Under the pieces are notes generated by a model. That model ran no database searches. It saw only the letters and a program-made list of their open reading frames with translations, and was not told the origin of the DNA. DNA of 64,000 nucleotides, from contig ML976983.1 in the NCBI GenBank assembly GCA_010015675.1, positions 1,379,158-1,443,157 on the forward strand, in the 5' to 3' direction. This document shows positions 33,290-44,115 of this stretch, piece by piece; within the stretch, counting starts at the first letter, position 1, and every line of letters starts with the position of its first letter. Position numbers and translations under genes: made by a program. Source of the DNA: Byssothecium circinans. Taxonomy: Eukaryota; Ascomycota; Dothideomycetes; Pleosporales; Massarinaceae.

Positions 33290-34091
33290 ATGGCATATAC
33301 ATAGGATACTGACATAAGAACCTACTTCTATTCTCTTTCCCAATAATATGCTTCAGTCGGATGACGCCGAACTCGTCAGTCTTCATCATACGAGAGACGA
33401 ATACTTCAAGCGTCGCTGCAGCCACATTGTACACGAGTATATGGGCTACGTTTATTGCTTGGAAAACATACTGCTCTTGTCCCCCTTCAAGCTGTGCTTG
33501 GATCAAAACGAAGAATTTACTCGTTGGGGAGTGATGTATGTGGTGCGGGTATAACCGCGAGTTTAAAGGGATGTGTGAAGATTGTTGAGAAAGAAGGGAC
33601 GCTTTGATTTAGGTTAGGATGAAAGGAGGAGGATATGATAGCGCGTATTTGTGTGTGGGGAAGGTTGTAAACGGAGAAAGAGACAGGCGATACCAAATGA
33701 GAATGAAGGGACTGTGATGCGTGAATGCCTACTCCTTTCTTCAAAGAACAATACAATACATCGCCTACTGTGAACTTCTCGGAGGAACAGGCGCCAGTGT
33801 TGTCGTGGGTACATTCCGAGTCTCACGAAGCAGTAGAGAGGTAAAAGTACATGTTTTATATTAATCCGAAAGTACTAAATGAGTGGTTGGAAGTGTATAC
33901 ACACGTAAACAATAGCTGATGAACATATGAAAGAAAGAAAAGAGAGGTAATTTGGCCCCGCATCTCCCAAGTCCAAGCAATGTGTACAGGTTGAGAAATT
34001 ACGGCTCGTTTGCCTCAAATCGGGGTTCCACCGGCTCAATAGGCTGTTTGACAGGGTTTCCAGCTGTGTCCGTTTGAGCAACCCGCTTGGG
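33290..34091. other. convergent 3' region, no gene seen
   Basis: About 800 bp between the regulator and the first SRR1-like gene, with only short chance frames. Confidence 0.4.
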
Positions 34092-34933
34092 CTATGGGAT
34101 TGCTTTGTTGACGTAAAGCGCACATTGCCCAACGCGTTCCTGGGTAGCTGTCGGGAAGGTAATTGGCTCGCCATAGGAGCGTGACAACCATGTTTTGACA
34201 TCATGATTTGTTATGTCTGCCCCAACGTCGGTATCCGACGGAGCACATATGATAGCCCTAGGCGTGTTTTTCGTGTTGCTGAGCCAGCATTCTACCAACA
34301 TCTTTCGAAATGGATTTTCTGGTTCGAAAAGGATAAAGAGTGAGGAGTCGTTTAGAAATTGTTCGAATTCACCACTTGTCACGTAGACTCCCACTTTCTT
34401 TCCAGGGACCACGTTTTCAAACATTGCTGGAAGAGATTCTTTATCGGACTTGCCGTAGCTCCAATCGTCAAAACGAACGTTGATCGTAACACCTTGATCC
34501 CTAAGCCAGTGAGTCAGTTTAGAGATTCATAATAGGATTCTCTTTATAAGAAAACAGCGATCTCTTACCTCGCCTCCCGGATATACTTTACGATATCAAA
34601 AACCAGTTGATACTGGTACATTTGCTTCGCAGTCCCGAATAGCAAGGAGCCCAAATAGACCGGGCAGATGTTGATGACATCAGCTGGCACCCGATCTTTA
34701 TTCGTAGTCGGGTCCTTGAGAACGTCGCCTGGGACTTGCGTGTCGTACCATTTTATCCATCTGGACTGGATAGTATTCTGCGACACACTCTTACGAAACT
34801 TCCTCATTGGCGCCCCCTGCGCATTCCCGCCGTTGATATCGTAGAAAACCCTTTCCTGAGAGGGGAGTGTTATTCTAATATTATCGTGAATATCTTTGAG
34901 CTTGTCAACACTATATCTAGTGCTTTCTGCCAT
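34092..34933 (-). CDS. SRR1-like domain protein, paralog 1
   Basis: Exons 34569-34933 and 34092-34500 give 257 aa. It is related to the gene at 40.9 kb: both have a single intron at the same place, in phase 2, just before a D-x-x-x-x-I-x-V strand (DQGVTINVRF here; DPPRIDVHFYDP there). Both then carry an E/N-P-x-x-P-x-R step (FEPENPFRK here; FNPNNPIRQ there). Members of the SRR1-like group in fungi are poorly characterised; plant SRR1 acts in light and clock responses. This copy has YLGSLLFG in place of the family's LGLGSL start and is therefore the more divergent one. A TATA box lies about 110 bp upstream. Confidence 0.65.
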
Positions 34934-35041
34934 TGTCGTGTATCTGGGTGGATTTGACGTAATGTGAACAACTGAGAAGCAAAGACGTATGAAACGTGTC
35001 GGTGGATAGCATGAAAAAGAAGGTATTTGTTCGCGTCAACG

Positions 35042-35056
35042 TGCCATTTATATACT
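35042..35056 (-). promoter_or_regulatory. TATA box of SRR1-like paralog 1
   Basis: Reverse strand GAGTATATAAATGGC, about 110 bp upstream of the ATG at 34933. The other SRR1-like gene also has a TATA box at a similar distance, which suggests related control. Confidence 0.45.
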
Positions 35057-35258
35057 CGTCGTCGATCTCCATCTGGTCTTACTTGATAGCACCGGTGACT
35101 GGTCATATATGAGTCCTCTTGACACTTTTGTATGAGTCTAAGCTGCGGGCCACCAATAGGCTTCCGAGTAGGTTATGAGTCGCTCATATGACTGTGAATA
35201 GCTTTGTTGGTTGGTGATCACGCCTGCTCCGCACGAGCCCCAAAGCGCACTTCTTGGT

Positions 35259-35398
35259 GACACCAACACTAGGGTCGCCGATGTTGGTAATACAACAACG
35301 TTTCGGAATGGCCAACACCCGGGAGTCACAGATATTGGTGACACAACAACGTGGCGGTATCACCAACACTTTGGAGTCACCGACATTCTGGCGTCACA
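35259..35398. repeat. minisatellite, about 2.8 units of 51 bp
   Basis: Units of about 51 bp share the core (c)accaacac...ggagtcaccgatattggtgacacaacaacg and diverge by point changes. Read on the plus strand in one frame the units give similar 17-residue peptides (QHPGVTDIGDTTTWRYH and variants) within a 76-codon frame at 35211-35441. No start context or family supports translation, so I call it a repeat, with coding possible. Confidence 0.65.
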
Positions 35399-35441
35399 CA
35401 AAGCTGAAGAATGGCCAATACCCCACCAAATGAAGAGCTAG

Positions 35442-38118
35442 GCTCGTGTACTGGGGAGCGCTCATAAAGAAGCTGAGCCATTGACTCACTCCTCCGTGCA
35501 ACCATGCATGCCGGTACCGACCAAAATACATCATAGAAAACATGATCTTGTCGTTCAGTGCGCGCACACATGACGAATATGATGAGAACCTCGGTGGTAG
35601 TGGCGATCGTCCACTGACTCCACTCGAACAGCTGTGACTGTTCCATCACCATTGTTTCACCATCACGGTACGACATCCTATTCACACGCCCAAGGAATCA
35701 ATGAGAAAGTCGAGGCTGTCGCCTCTTTACAACGGGAGCTTCCGACTACGCGCAGACGCGAGCCTTTCCAGCAATCCAAGTGGCCTCTCCTCTTCATAGC
35801 TCGCTGTTTCGTTGCATAAAAGCCGTTCATTCCTACTTATAGGCCTTGGAACTTCCTCCAGGGTTCCCGGTTTGGAGGGATGACGACCTTGCTGATAACA
35901 CAGAAGCGCATGCGGGGCATACCACAGCCTCGCATGATGAAGAGAGCTGCAAGCCTACAGCTCGCAGTACGATCGTGATGGCATCTTAAAGCGCCCTACA
36001 TCGAATCTCCCTCAAGTCACGTGTGAAATCCTAGCAACACGTTGCGGAATTGCGGATCGATGTCTTGGTTCGTACGTTTTTCTTGCTATTCCGCCCAACC
36101 GGAGGCTCATCAATTACCATGATATTCAGTACCAAATTGCTGAAGCCCTATCGAGCAGCTCATTATTTGATGAATACGCAGAAAAGTGCAGCTTCGACTC
36201 ATTCGGAGTGTTCGCCGACACGATCGCAGACACATGTCATCATGCGCAGTCTAGGAAGGTGGGGACGCTCAGTTGAAAACCGAGTTTGGGAATCTAGAAA
36301 CGGGGATCAAGCTCCTCGGAGCGCCATTCTGTTTTAGGAGAGGAAGTGATGCCCTGCGATGAATTGATGGCGGGATACCGGGCACATCAGGTTTGGTGTA
36401 CCAAACAAGACGGAACGACGAAAAGGTGTGCTCTCAGAACCTCAATGACGTCCGTGTTTCCGAACGCTTGCATCTACTTTAGAATGAGGAGAACCTCTCC
36501 AGGACTGGCAATGTATCTACCGTAGGGATCAAAGCTTTGAAAGTTCTAAAATATGATATCGATGCGCACGGCCAACTTCAAGCCTGGTACCTCGCCACCA
36601 CCCTCGATCGCTACCTCTGAAGGCCGTCACAAGCAGCGAAAGCAAAGCTCGCTAAATGATGCCTATTGTTGGAATAGCTGGGGAAAAAGCATATACTCGG
36701 GCATATGGCCGTTATGTTCGATAAGAATAGAACGTGACCAGGCGTAGGTACGTGAAGAGGCTGAGCGACGCTGATTGGGATTCGAATACGCTGGTTTTGG
36801 AAACGAGCTTGGGGTGAAAGATCAAGTCCAGGGTCGAGTCCGATAGCTCTTTTTCAGTAAAGCGTCTCTGAGATGCCGAATACATCGCTACAACATCGTT
36901 TTCCCTAACCCTATTTTAGGGACGTTGAGCCCCTAGTTTTCGTGAAAAACGCCCTGCCTACTTTGGAAGGTTTAGCCCCTAAAATAGGGGTTCAAAGGTA
37001 CAAAAATGCCCTTCTTATATGGAAATAGCACCATAGTGATGACAGTATACACTATCGTAGACGTACTCTTACGATGATGAAGATACTTCGGGGGAAGTCC
37101 GAACACGATTGTTGAATGAAAACGTACTCATTGAGGCTGATAATTGCGGTGCAAACGAAATAAGCCCGTTGACTGGAATCATTCTCTTGGTTGTTCCAGA
37201 GCTATTGGTTCGGTTGCGCAATTTTTTGGTTCTTTCTCGGATTTCTCGGATGGACTGCACTCGTTTGGCCTTCTCTATTTGATGCCCGCGCCAGCATACA
37301 CGCCTTGCGCATATTACTCCCCCTTAAAGCTATTAGCCTCATATCTAGACGTAACATCTATCCTAGCAAGTCCCGAGTCACGTTGGGCGTTTTCGGTCTC
37401 GCACTCGGTGTAAGGGCCGCGAAGAGCCGCCCAGAGCACATATACCTTGGCTGCCATGCCGCGCACACGCACTTCCTTAAAAGCATCGCCCTAGCAAATC
37501 CCGGAACCGCCTTGGTGCTCCCGCGTGTTCATCTCCCGCTGTAAGTGTGGGTAGCGATCGATCCGTGTACCTGGAAGCTGGTAGTGAACCTTCCACTGAA
37601 ACGCACATCGCTCACAACAGAAGTGTTCTAGAAGCACTGCACGGCTCCAAATTGATGCCAAAAGGCGTAGTAGAAGGGAGTGTGAGGCGAGACTGAAGGC
37701 GAGTTCTTTTAACGTGGGAAACGCGAGACGCGGTAGCGCGATCGTCAAACCGACCACTCGGGCGCCTTTAGGCCGGGTAAACATGTTACCGTATTCGGCT
37801 CCGAGCGAATACGACGTATACGGTCATCTACGTCTGAGCTTGGGATTCGCAGCTTGGATTCATCCTTTGCGGGCGGACGAAATGCTGAGCGACTTTCCAG
37901 ACATTCGGGAGCCTCGAATGTCTCAAATCGTGGCGAGCAGAAGACTGTGGCCGCAAATCAGGTACGCTATGTATCAAATGATCGGATGGTCAAGTGGAAT
38001 TCCCAGGGGGATCCACATCTCGACATGAGATGGGAGGTACATATAACTTCCCAGTGTCCTCTTGCATCGGAGACATTTCCTAAACAGTTACTCATATTTT
38101 TCTCCCAGTTCAGTCACC
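35442..38118. other. intergenic with possible gene relic at 36060-36630
   Basis: No intact gene. On the plus strand, 36075-36275 reads AIPPNRRLINYHDIQYQIAE and on to ...FDEYAEKCSFDSFGVFADTIA, then a TGA. Further coding-like pieces follow in shifted frames, among them LKYDIDAHGQLQAWYLATTL near 36545-36615. This looks like a broken gene of a family I cannot name. Elsewhere (37070-37270, 37190-37540) there are short frames without known motifs. Short palindromes of the type ccctaaaataggg occur near 36905-36985. Confidence 0.35.
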
Positions 38119-39818
38119 ATGACCCGTCTACCAGTAAACACTTTCCCACCTTCTCCTCCCAAAAGTCCGAAACTTAAGACAGCCCGTAACTCCATCCCGC
38201 TCGAGAATCCAGTTCCCCTCGAAGCTTTTCACTGGCACACTCCAGCTGATCATAAACATTGGCGGCGGCTACAATGCGCTCTTCCTTCACTATCAGCGAT
38301 TGGTATAACGGATCTTTGGTTACCCCCGGGCTCGAAGGGAGAGGACGCTGAAAGCAAAGGATACAATATCTACGATGCGTGGGATCTGGGTGAATTTGAC
38401 CAGAAGGGTACTCTAGCGACAAAGTGGGGAACGAAGGAAGACCTCGTCCATCTTGCGGCACATGGCAAAAACCACGGCATTGGCTTGATGTGGGATGCGA
38501 TCCTCAACCACCGAGCCTTTGCAGATGCCACCGAGTTGGTCAAAGTCATGGAAGTGAATCCTAGAGGTAAGATTATCGCTTTACTGTTTTGAAATTAACA
38601 GCTGACCATCCCGAGACCGAAGAGAAGACATTACAGAACCCTTCGACATAGTTGCTTGGTCAAAGTTCAACTTCGAAGGCCGCAACGGAAAGTACAGCAG
38701 CTTCAAATTCAACAAGCACCACTTCAATGGTACCGACTGGGACCAGCGGACAGAGAAGCGCAGCATCTACCGCTGCGTCGAAGACGGAAAGAATTGGGCG
38801 CAAGATGTCGGCAAACTGCAAGGCAACACGGATTACCTCATGTTTGAAAACATTGACTATACTAATCGGGAAGTCGTTGAAGATACTACTCGGTGGGGTG
38901 AATGGATTGTGGAAGAGCTGGGCTTAAGCGGATTCCGCTTAGATGCCGTGCAGCATTATAGTTGGAACTTTGCGGATCGTTGGACGCAGCATTTGAAAAA
39001 GATGAGCCCGAATGGTTTGCTGTGCGTAGGCGAGTTCTGGAGTGGCAACGTCAATGAGTTGTTTGAGTGGATGGCCAACATGTCTCCTGACTTCAAACTT
39101 TACGACGTTCCACACTCATGTACCGGATGGCGCGATTATCGAGATTTGAAGATCGTGATTTGAGAGCGGTTTTCCAAGACACGCTTGTTGAGCGGAAACC
39201 GGACGCTGCAGTGGTAAGCCTTCCTACTTCAATGCTCGTGATGCGCAGACCTTCCTTCGTAACTATGACACGCAAAAGGGCCAGGACATGGAAACGCCAA
39301 TCTCATACGCTTTCACTCCTCATGCCTACTCGCTTCTGCTTCTCAGAGAAGGTGGCCATCCGTGCGTCTTCTTTGGCGACCTCTATGGCATCACCACTGG
39401 TCCCTATCCCGAGGGCCCGACCTGCTACGGCAAGCTTCCTGATTTAATCCTCGCCCGCAAACTCTACGCATATGGGGCCCAAGCCGAATTTTTCAATCGT
39501 AGTGACTGCATCGGCTGGACTCGCGCTGGCACTGAAGCGCGTCCAGACGGTATGGCTGTCGTCCTCTCATGGTCTCAGAGTGAGGAATACGAGAGCTCAG
39601 GCCCCAGTATTAGTATGAACGTTGGTTTTGAGCATGCGGGAGAGGTTTGGACGGATGTGCTGGGGTTCGAGTGGAGTGCTATTGTTATTGATGAGGAGGG
39701 CTGGGGGAAGTTTCCGTACCAGAGAAATGGGATGGCGTGTTTTGTGAATAAGGCGGCGGAGGGAAGGGAGAGGTTCCCTGTGCAGTTCAATGCAGATTTC
39801 CAGGGTTTATTGGTCTAG
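38119..39818 (+). CDS. alpha-amylase, GH13 family, with an internal frameshift
   Basis: Exons 38119-38566, 38616-39213 and 39249-39818. It lacks a signal peptide, as in the intracellular fungal amylases linked to wall alpha-glucan making. GH13 regions are present: I (DAILNH), II (GFRLDAVQH, nucleophile Asp), III (CVGEFW, general acid Glu) and IV (FLRNYDT, transition-state Asp, but Tyr where His is usual). Both introns join in frame. At 39106-39116, however, ttccacactcatg carries an extra 'ca' after KLYDVP: the frame must drop two bases to go on to LMYRMARLSRFEDRDL. With that shift the product would be about 538 aa; without it the protein ends near residue 330 and loses region IV. Either a pseudogene or a base-calling error. 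Confidence 0.85.
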
Positions 39819-40864
39819 TATGCATAATATAAAGGTTATGAAATTAACAAGAGAGTCACTGAGTTCGAATAGACGAAAGTTGTGGGAGCCTATCAGAGGT
39901 TCGTTTCCTTTTGAGTCGAAAACTCGTGATGTTATTGAACCCAACGTTTTGTTAACAAAATGCACTAGCGACCCTTAACCCAATTTTTATCTATGGAAAC
40001 AAAGTTTTTATTAGTATAGTTATTGCTAGCGGGTTGTGGTTGGCAGTGTTTATCCACACCGATCTTTCTTTACCCACAAGTTTACCGTGGTATCTACCGT
40101 ACACCGTTGGGGAAAGCCTCATTGACTCTCGAGAGCAGCTTGGTTGCGGTATAGGCGTTTTAGGTCAAGGAAGGAAGGATATATCGATGCAGGTGTATGT
40201 AAATCTCGATTTATGCTTTGGTAATCTCCCTCGCACCTTTCCAACCCTACGAAATATGATTTGTGTTAAAGCGGCGTTGTAAAAGACTCGACCGTTTGTG
40301 GTTGTGGCTAGACCGATGTTTATAGGTCGATTTACTATACGTCTTCCTTGTGCTTCAGAGCCTGGTGTTCATGTGCTGGGTTGAGTCACCATGGCTAGCG
40401 TGGGTGCACCATAGAACGTTCCACCAACATTAGCCCAACATCGCACATGTCACCCCTCATGAAAACCAATTCTACCTTAAAATGAAGCCAAAACGTCCTC
40501 GAAGCCGATCAAGGCACTTAATAAACACTAAACCATTTGTATTTTGGTCTACGAAATGAGAACTACTCTAGATGATCTAGGTAGCAATCGCGTGCGCGCA
40601 ACACGGAAATCTTTCGAGAACGACTGCGTGACAACGACTGACCCTCGAACTTTCTCCACGCGATCTCTTGACTCACACAGAGTCATCATCCCCATGACGC
40701 AGACTTTGTGGTCAGAGTCATAGAATGTAGAGGTATAAATTGAGGCATCGCAACGAGTTCTCTTCTTCACATTGACATTGCACATTTTCCAAATCCATCA
40801 TTCCGAGACAGAGCACCCTACAACGAGAAGCAATTCACAGGCTCGAATACAAAAAGTCGGAGAA
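39819..40864. other. intergenic, AT-rich in part
   Basis: No supported gene; short frames only. A TATA box for the following gene lies at its right end. Confidence 0.4.
40732..40740 (+). promoter_or_regulatory. TATA box of SRR1-like paralog 2
   Basis: The plus strand reads gaggtataaattgag, with the TATA about 130 bp upstream of the ATG at 40865. The role is inferred from position. Confidence 0.4.
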
Positions 40865-41827
40865 ATGGCGACCAAAGAAGCGACGACCCCTCTGGACTCT
40901 TCGTCGATTAACGCAGGAGTCCCCGTATGGGGCTTTACGACATTATTAGACTTCCTAAAAGACGGCCGCGCCCATCAACGGCTTTCAACCTACAGCGAGC
41001 TTTCAGGGAAACAATCCATCACCTACGAAGACAAAGTAACGATCGAACCTCCCAAAGCTTCATCGACGGGCGACGATGCGAAGGACAACAACGCGAAGAG
41101 CCTCGACGAAATTAATGAGGAATGGAATACGCAAAAGAAGCTTTGGGACACGGGTCTTCTTTGTCTAGAGAAGACCTCGTTGGATAGCGTAGATTGGAAT
41201 AAGGTATTGGGTCGAAAATCTACCGAAGTGAAGATACAAACAATCTTGGTACTCGGTCTTGGGGCGCTTTCACGTGGTGACCACTGGCTCCATAGTATCC
41301 TGCAGCACCTCCTCGCGTTCGAAATCATCGCTCGAGTGCGCGCAGCTGTCGACAACTATTCAACAACCAAGTAAGCAATTATTAGCCGTCCCGTTTGAAG
41401 CTTATTGCCACTGACAACGTGAAGCAAAGATCCACCCAGAATCGACGTCCATTTCTATGACCCTTCATACACCAGTGCGGATTTCAAGTTCATTAACGAT
41501 TTCTACCGCCACAACAAATCGCTGACGATCAAATGCTACAATAACTTGAAGGTTCTGAGCCACGTCAATAGCAACAAAGCGTTTGTCATCACCTTCAACC
41601 CGAACAATCCCATCCGTCAGGTGCTTGCAGATATGTGTGCTGAGGCAAAGGATATAAACTTGCCGCATTCCGTTATATGCACTCTGCCGGAGATGGGTAC
41701 GGAACGGGATGAGACTTCGACCAGGGTTCAAAAATGGCTGGGTCGGTACGAATACAGGACCCCGTTTACAAAGGCGGATAATACTGCTTTCGGAGACACT
41801 TGCTTGCTTGTTTGGAAAAAGGCTTAG
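40865..41827 (+). CDS. SRR1-like domain protein, paralog 2
   Basis: Exons 40865-41370 and 41425-41827 give 302 aa. I chose ATG 40865 (gagaaATGGCG) over an in-phase-possible one at 40772 because the intervening DNA reads like a 5' leader. The SRR1-like core is clear: TILVLGLGALSRGDHW, then a helix (QHLLAFEIIARVRAA), the intron, then DVHFYDPSYTSADFKFI and FITFNPNN-like strands, and PHSVICTLPEMG. It is about 45 residues longer than paralog 1 at the N-terminus. The first 95 residues are variable. Biochemical function is unknown. The intron (phase 2, GTAAGC donor, CTGAC branch) is shared in position with paralog 1. Confidence 0.75.
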
Positions 41828-42093
41828 CTGAACTGATGGATTGGAGTTTTTGTCTCCTCTACATGGGCTGAGTTAGTCGGATAGTGGATGGATGTGTGTT
41901 TTCTCCTTGTATTGCCGCCCTGTTGTACTTTGTACAATAGAGATGGCTGTCCATTCTTTTAGTAGTTGCACTGAATTAAATTGCTTCTGAGACTCCAGAT
42001 CGCCCATTGAGAATATAAGGCTGTGAAAATGCCTCCACCAACTCCCTGAAAAGTAGACCCCAATCGCTCATCGCTTGTTACCCAAGCTGGCAC

Positions 42094-43416
42094 CTACTTT
42101 TCATCAACCACATGACCCCACTCATGGCCCTCCCACCCATCGCTCCCCCACATGATCCCCTTCAGCCACCCTTTCAGCAGCTCTGTGTACTCGCCCGCCG
42201 TCCCTTTCTTAAGCGGCACCTCGATATCCTTTCCGCGGAAGTGAATGGATCCGACGGGTGCAATGAACCATGCCGTGCCCGCGGAAAAGGCTTCCACAAG
42301 CCTTCCTTCACTCGCCGCATCGACAATCTCCTTCATCGTGAAATCCCTCTCAACCACCTCCAGCGCCTCCAAGCCAATCTCAGCAGCCGCAGAGGCCGAG
42401 AGTTTTGAACGAGCAAGCTCGATGACGGACTTCCTCGTTACACCTTCCAGCACAATACGCTTCTCTAGAGATGCGGTGACGAGCTGCAGTTCGCCTTGCC
42501 GCGTCCTCCACACGACGAAGAAATTCGCAGCCCCCGCCTCCGTAACAACGCACTCCTCTCCAAACAACCAGAGAATCTGATCGTATCCCCTCTTCCTCGC
42601 CTCCCCTTGCGCCACAAGGCTCGGCCCATAATTCGCGCCCACCTTCGCATACCCAAAGCCACCCGGCCACGCACGAATCATGTCATCTTGACTGGCCAGT
42701 AACTTGCTGCCTTCAGGCTGGCTGTCCAGGGTAGGTAAAACGGTGAGGAAGATATACAGGAGCGCTTCATTGGGTCTCTGGATGCCGATCGCGGCTTCGG
42801 TTCCGATCATCGTGGGGCGAATGTAGAGGAAGCGGCCAGGTTGAGTCACGGGGAGCCAGCGTTTTCCGTCCGTGGCGCAGAGTTTGGCGATTAGTTTGAG
42901 AAGTTCTTGAGGGCGGAAGCCAGGGAGAGCGATACGAGTTGTTGAGCGCAGCATGCGTTCGCAGTTTAGGAGCGGCCGGAAGAGACGTAGTTTGCCGTCA
43001 TGGCCGCGGTACAGTTTCATGCCTTCGAAGCATTCTGTTGCGTAGTGGAGACAGGATGCCATGGGAGAGAGAGTGAGAGGACCGTATGGCGAGAGCGTCG
43101 GTGCTGACCAGCCTGTCGAAGTGTTCCATTTCGCTTGGATCATGTGGTCGGTGGATTGGCGCCAGGCGGGGTCCGATGGGTTGTTCAAATTGGGAAGTGG
43201 GAGAAGGTTCTCGGATGTGGCATAAGTGCATTGGAGAAGAGAGGCGTCAAGCTCGGCGAGGGTAGCCGGAGTAGTTGCATTGTCTTTGGATGTAGTGGAA
43301 GTGAGAGAAGCAACGTCGATTTGGGAAGGGGCCGTCTTTTTGAGCGCGTCTTGGATCCCGGTTGCGGTGAGGTCGGAGACCTTCTCGCCATCTGGCGTAA
43401 TGGCAATGGGCGGCAT
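42094..43416 (-). CDS. branched-chain amino-acid aminotransferase (PLP class IV)
   Basis: Intronless, 440 aa. It has the fold-type IV aminotransferase layout. The start of the domain has WNTSTGWSAPTLSPYGPLTL and LHYATECFEGMKLYRGHDGK. The middle has GRFLYIRPTMIGTE, and the PLP lysine sits in GGFGYAKVGANYGPS (Lys about 258). The end has EECVVTEAGAANFFV and VEAFSAGTAWFIAPV. Such enzymes swap the amino group between Leu/Ile/Val and 2-oxoglutarate. The first 60 residues are polar and do not look like a mitochondrial target, so a cytosolic form is likely. The usual E-x-G-T-x-N-x-F step reads E-A-G-A-A-N-F-F, a Thr-to-Ala change next to the cofactor phosphate. That could mark a specialised isoform. 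Confidence 0.9.
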   Translation of the reverse strand: MPPIAITPDGEKVSDLTATGIQDALKKTAPSQIDVASLTSTTSKDNATTPATLAELDASLLQCTYATSENLLPLPNLNNPSDPAWRQSTDHMIQAKWNTSTGWSAPTLSPYGPLTLSPMASCLHYATECFEGMKLYRGHDGKLRLFRPLLNCERMLRSTTRIALPGFRPQELLKLIAKLCATDGKRWLPVTQPGRFLYIRPTMIGTEAAIGIQRPNEALLYIFLTVLPTLDSQPEGSKLLASQDDMIRAWPGGFGYAKVGANYGPSLVAQGEARKRGYDQILWLFGEECVVTEAGAANFFVVWRTRQGELQLVTASLEKRIVLEGVTRKSVIELARSKLSASAAAEIGLEALEVVERDFTMKEIVDAASEGRLVEAFSAGTAWFIAPVGSIHFRGKDIEVPLKKGTAGEYTELLKGWLKGIMWGSDGWEGHEWGHVVDEK

Positions 43417-44115
43417 TCTGGCAGGTCAGCTGGATCAACTGAACATAGAGGTGTGTAGGATGAGGCACGGAGAAAGGGACGATGGAGGTAAGGTAAGGTG
43501 GATTGTTTGCTGGCCTTTATTTATACGACGACAGTTAAGGAAGGAGTCACACTTTGCCTTACCTAGGATACGGCAACTCCGTTATCGCGCTCTAGCGCAC
43601 TCTGCCTGACGCTAGCCCGTTTCGCCCATTTTGGAGAAGGTCGGTGAATTGATCGTCTTGGCAAAAATTCCTCGCATCATCGCTGTTTTCCGTCGTTTTG
43701 CCGACATAGAAACGGATACTTTAATTAGCTAACGTTACATATACTTTTTCTATCTGGGATATAGGAATGGCTAGTGGAAGGTATAAAAAGAACGTATCGC
43801 ATCACTCCTATAGAAGCTACATACGCCTTCAGTATCCACAGCGGCCGCTAATATCCGCTTCCCGGCCAGCCTCCGAATTGACTCATTTATGGACTATCTA
43901 TCGCCAATCTACAGAACCCAAGCTTTCGGGCTAACAAACATCTGCATAGAGACCGATCAGGTACACGAGCCAACGTCACCCTCAAACAGCGATATCGGCC
44001 TTGTAGAGTCAAAGGGCGCGATATTATTCTGCATGTCTTGTCTATCCATCTATATCTGGTATCAAACTCCGATCAATGCGTCACATCCCGCCAACATTTA
44101 TCCTGAAGATGCGTC
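43417..44115. other. intergenic, no gene seen
   Basis: About 700 bp between the aminotransferase start and the 3' end of the next gene, both on the minus strand. A 137-codon plus frame at 43889-44302 overlaps the neighbour and is a shadow. Confidence 0.4.

Noticed and set aside
35259..35398. CRISPR-like array
   Set aside because: Units are head-to-tail without unique spacers, in a eukaryotic genome; it is a minisatellite.
36900..36985. Telomere-like motif (ccctaaccctatttt) and ccctaaaataggg palindromes
   Set aside because: Only two partial units, no array; short palindromes of this size occur by chance.
37191..37544. 117-codon plus frame with hydrophobic start
   Set aside because: No family features, unusual codon pattern, and overlapping open frames in other phases.
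42112..42702. Frames antisense to the aminotransferase
   Set aside because: Shadows of a well-supported gene.
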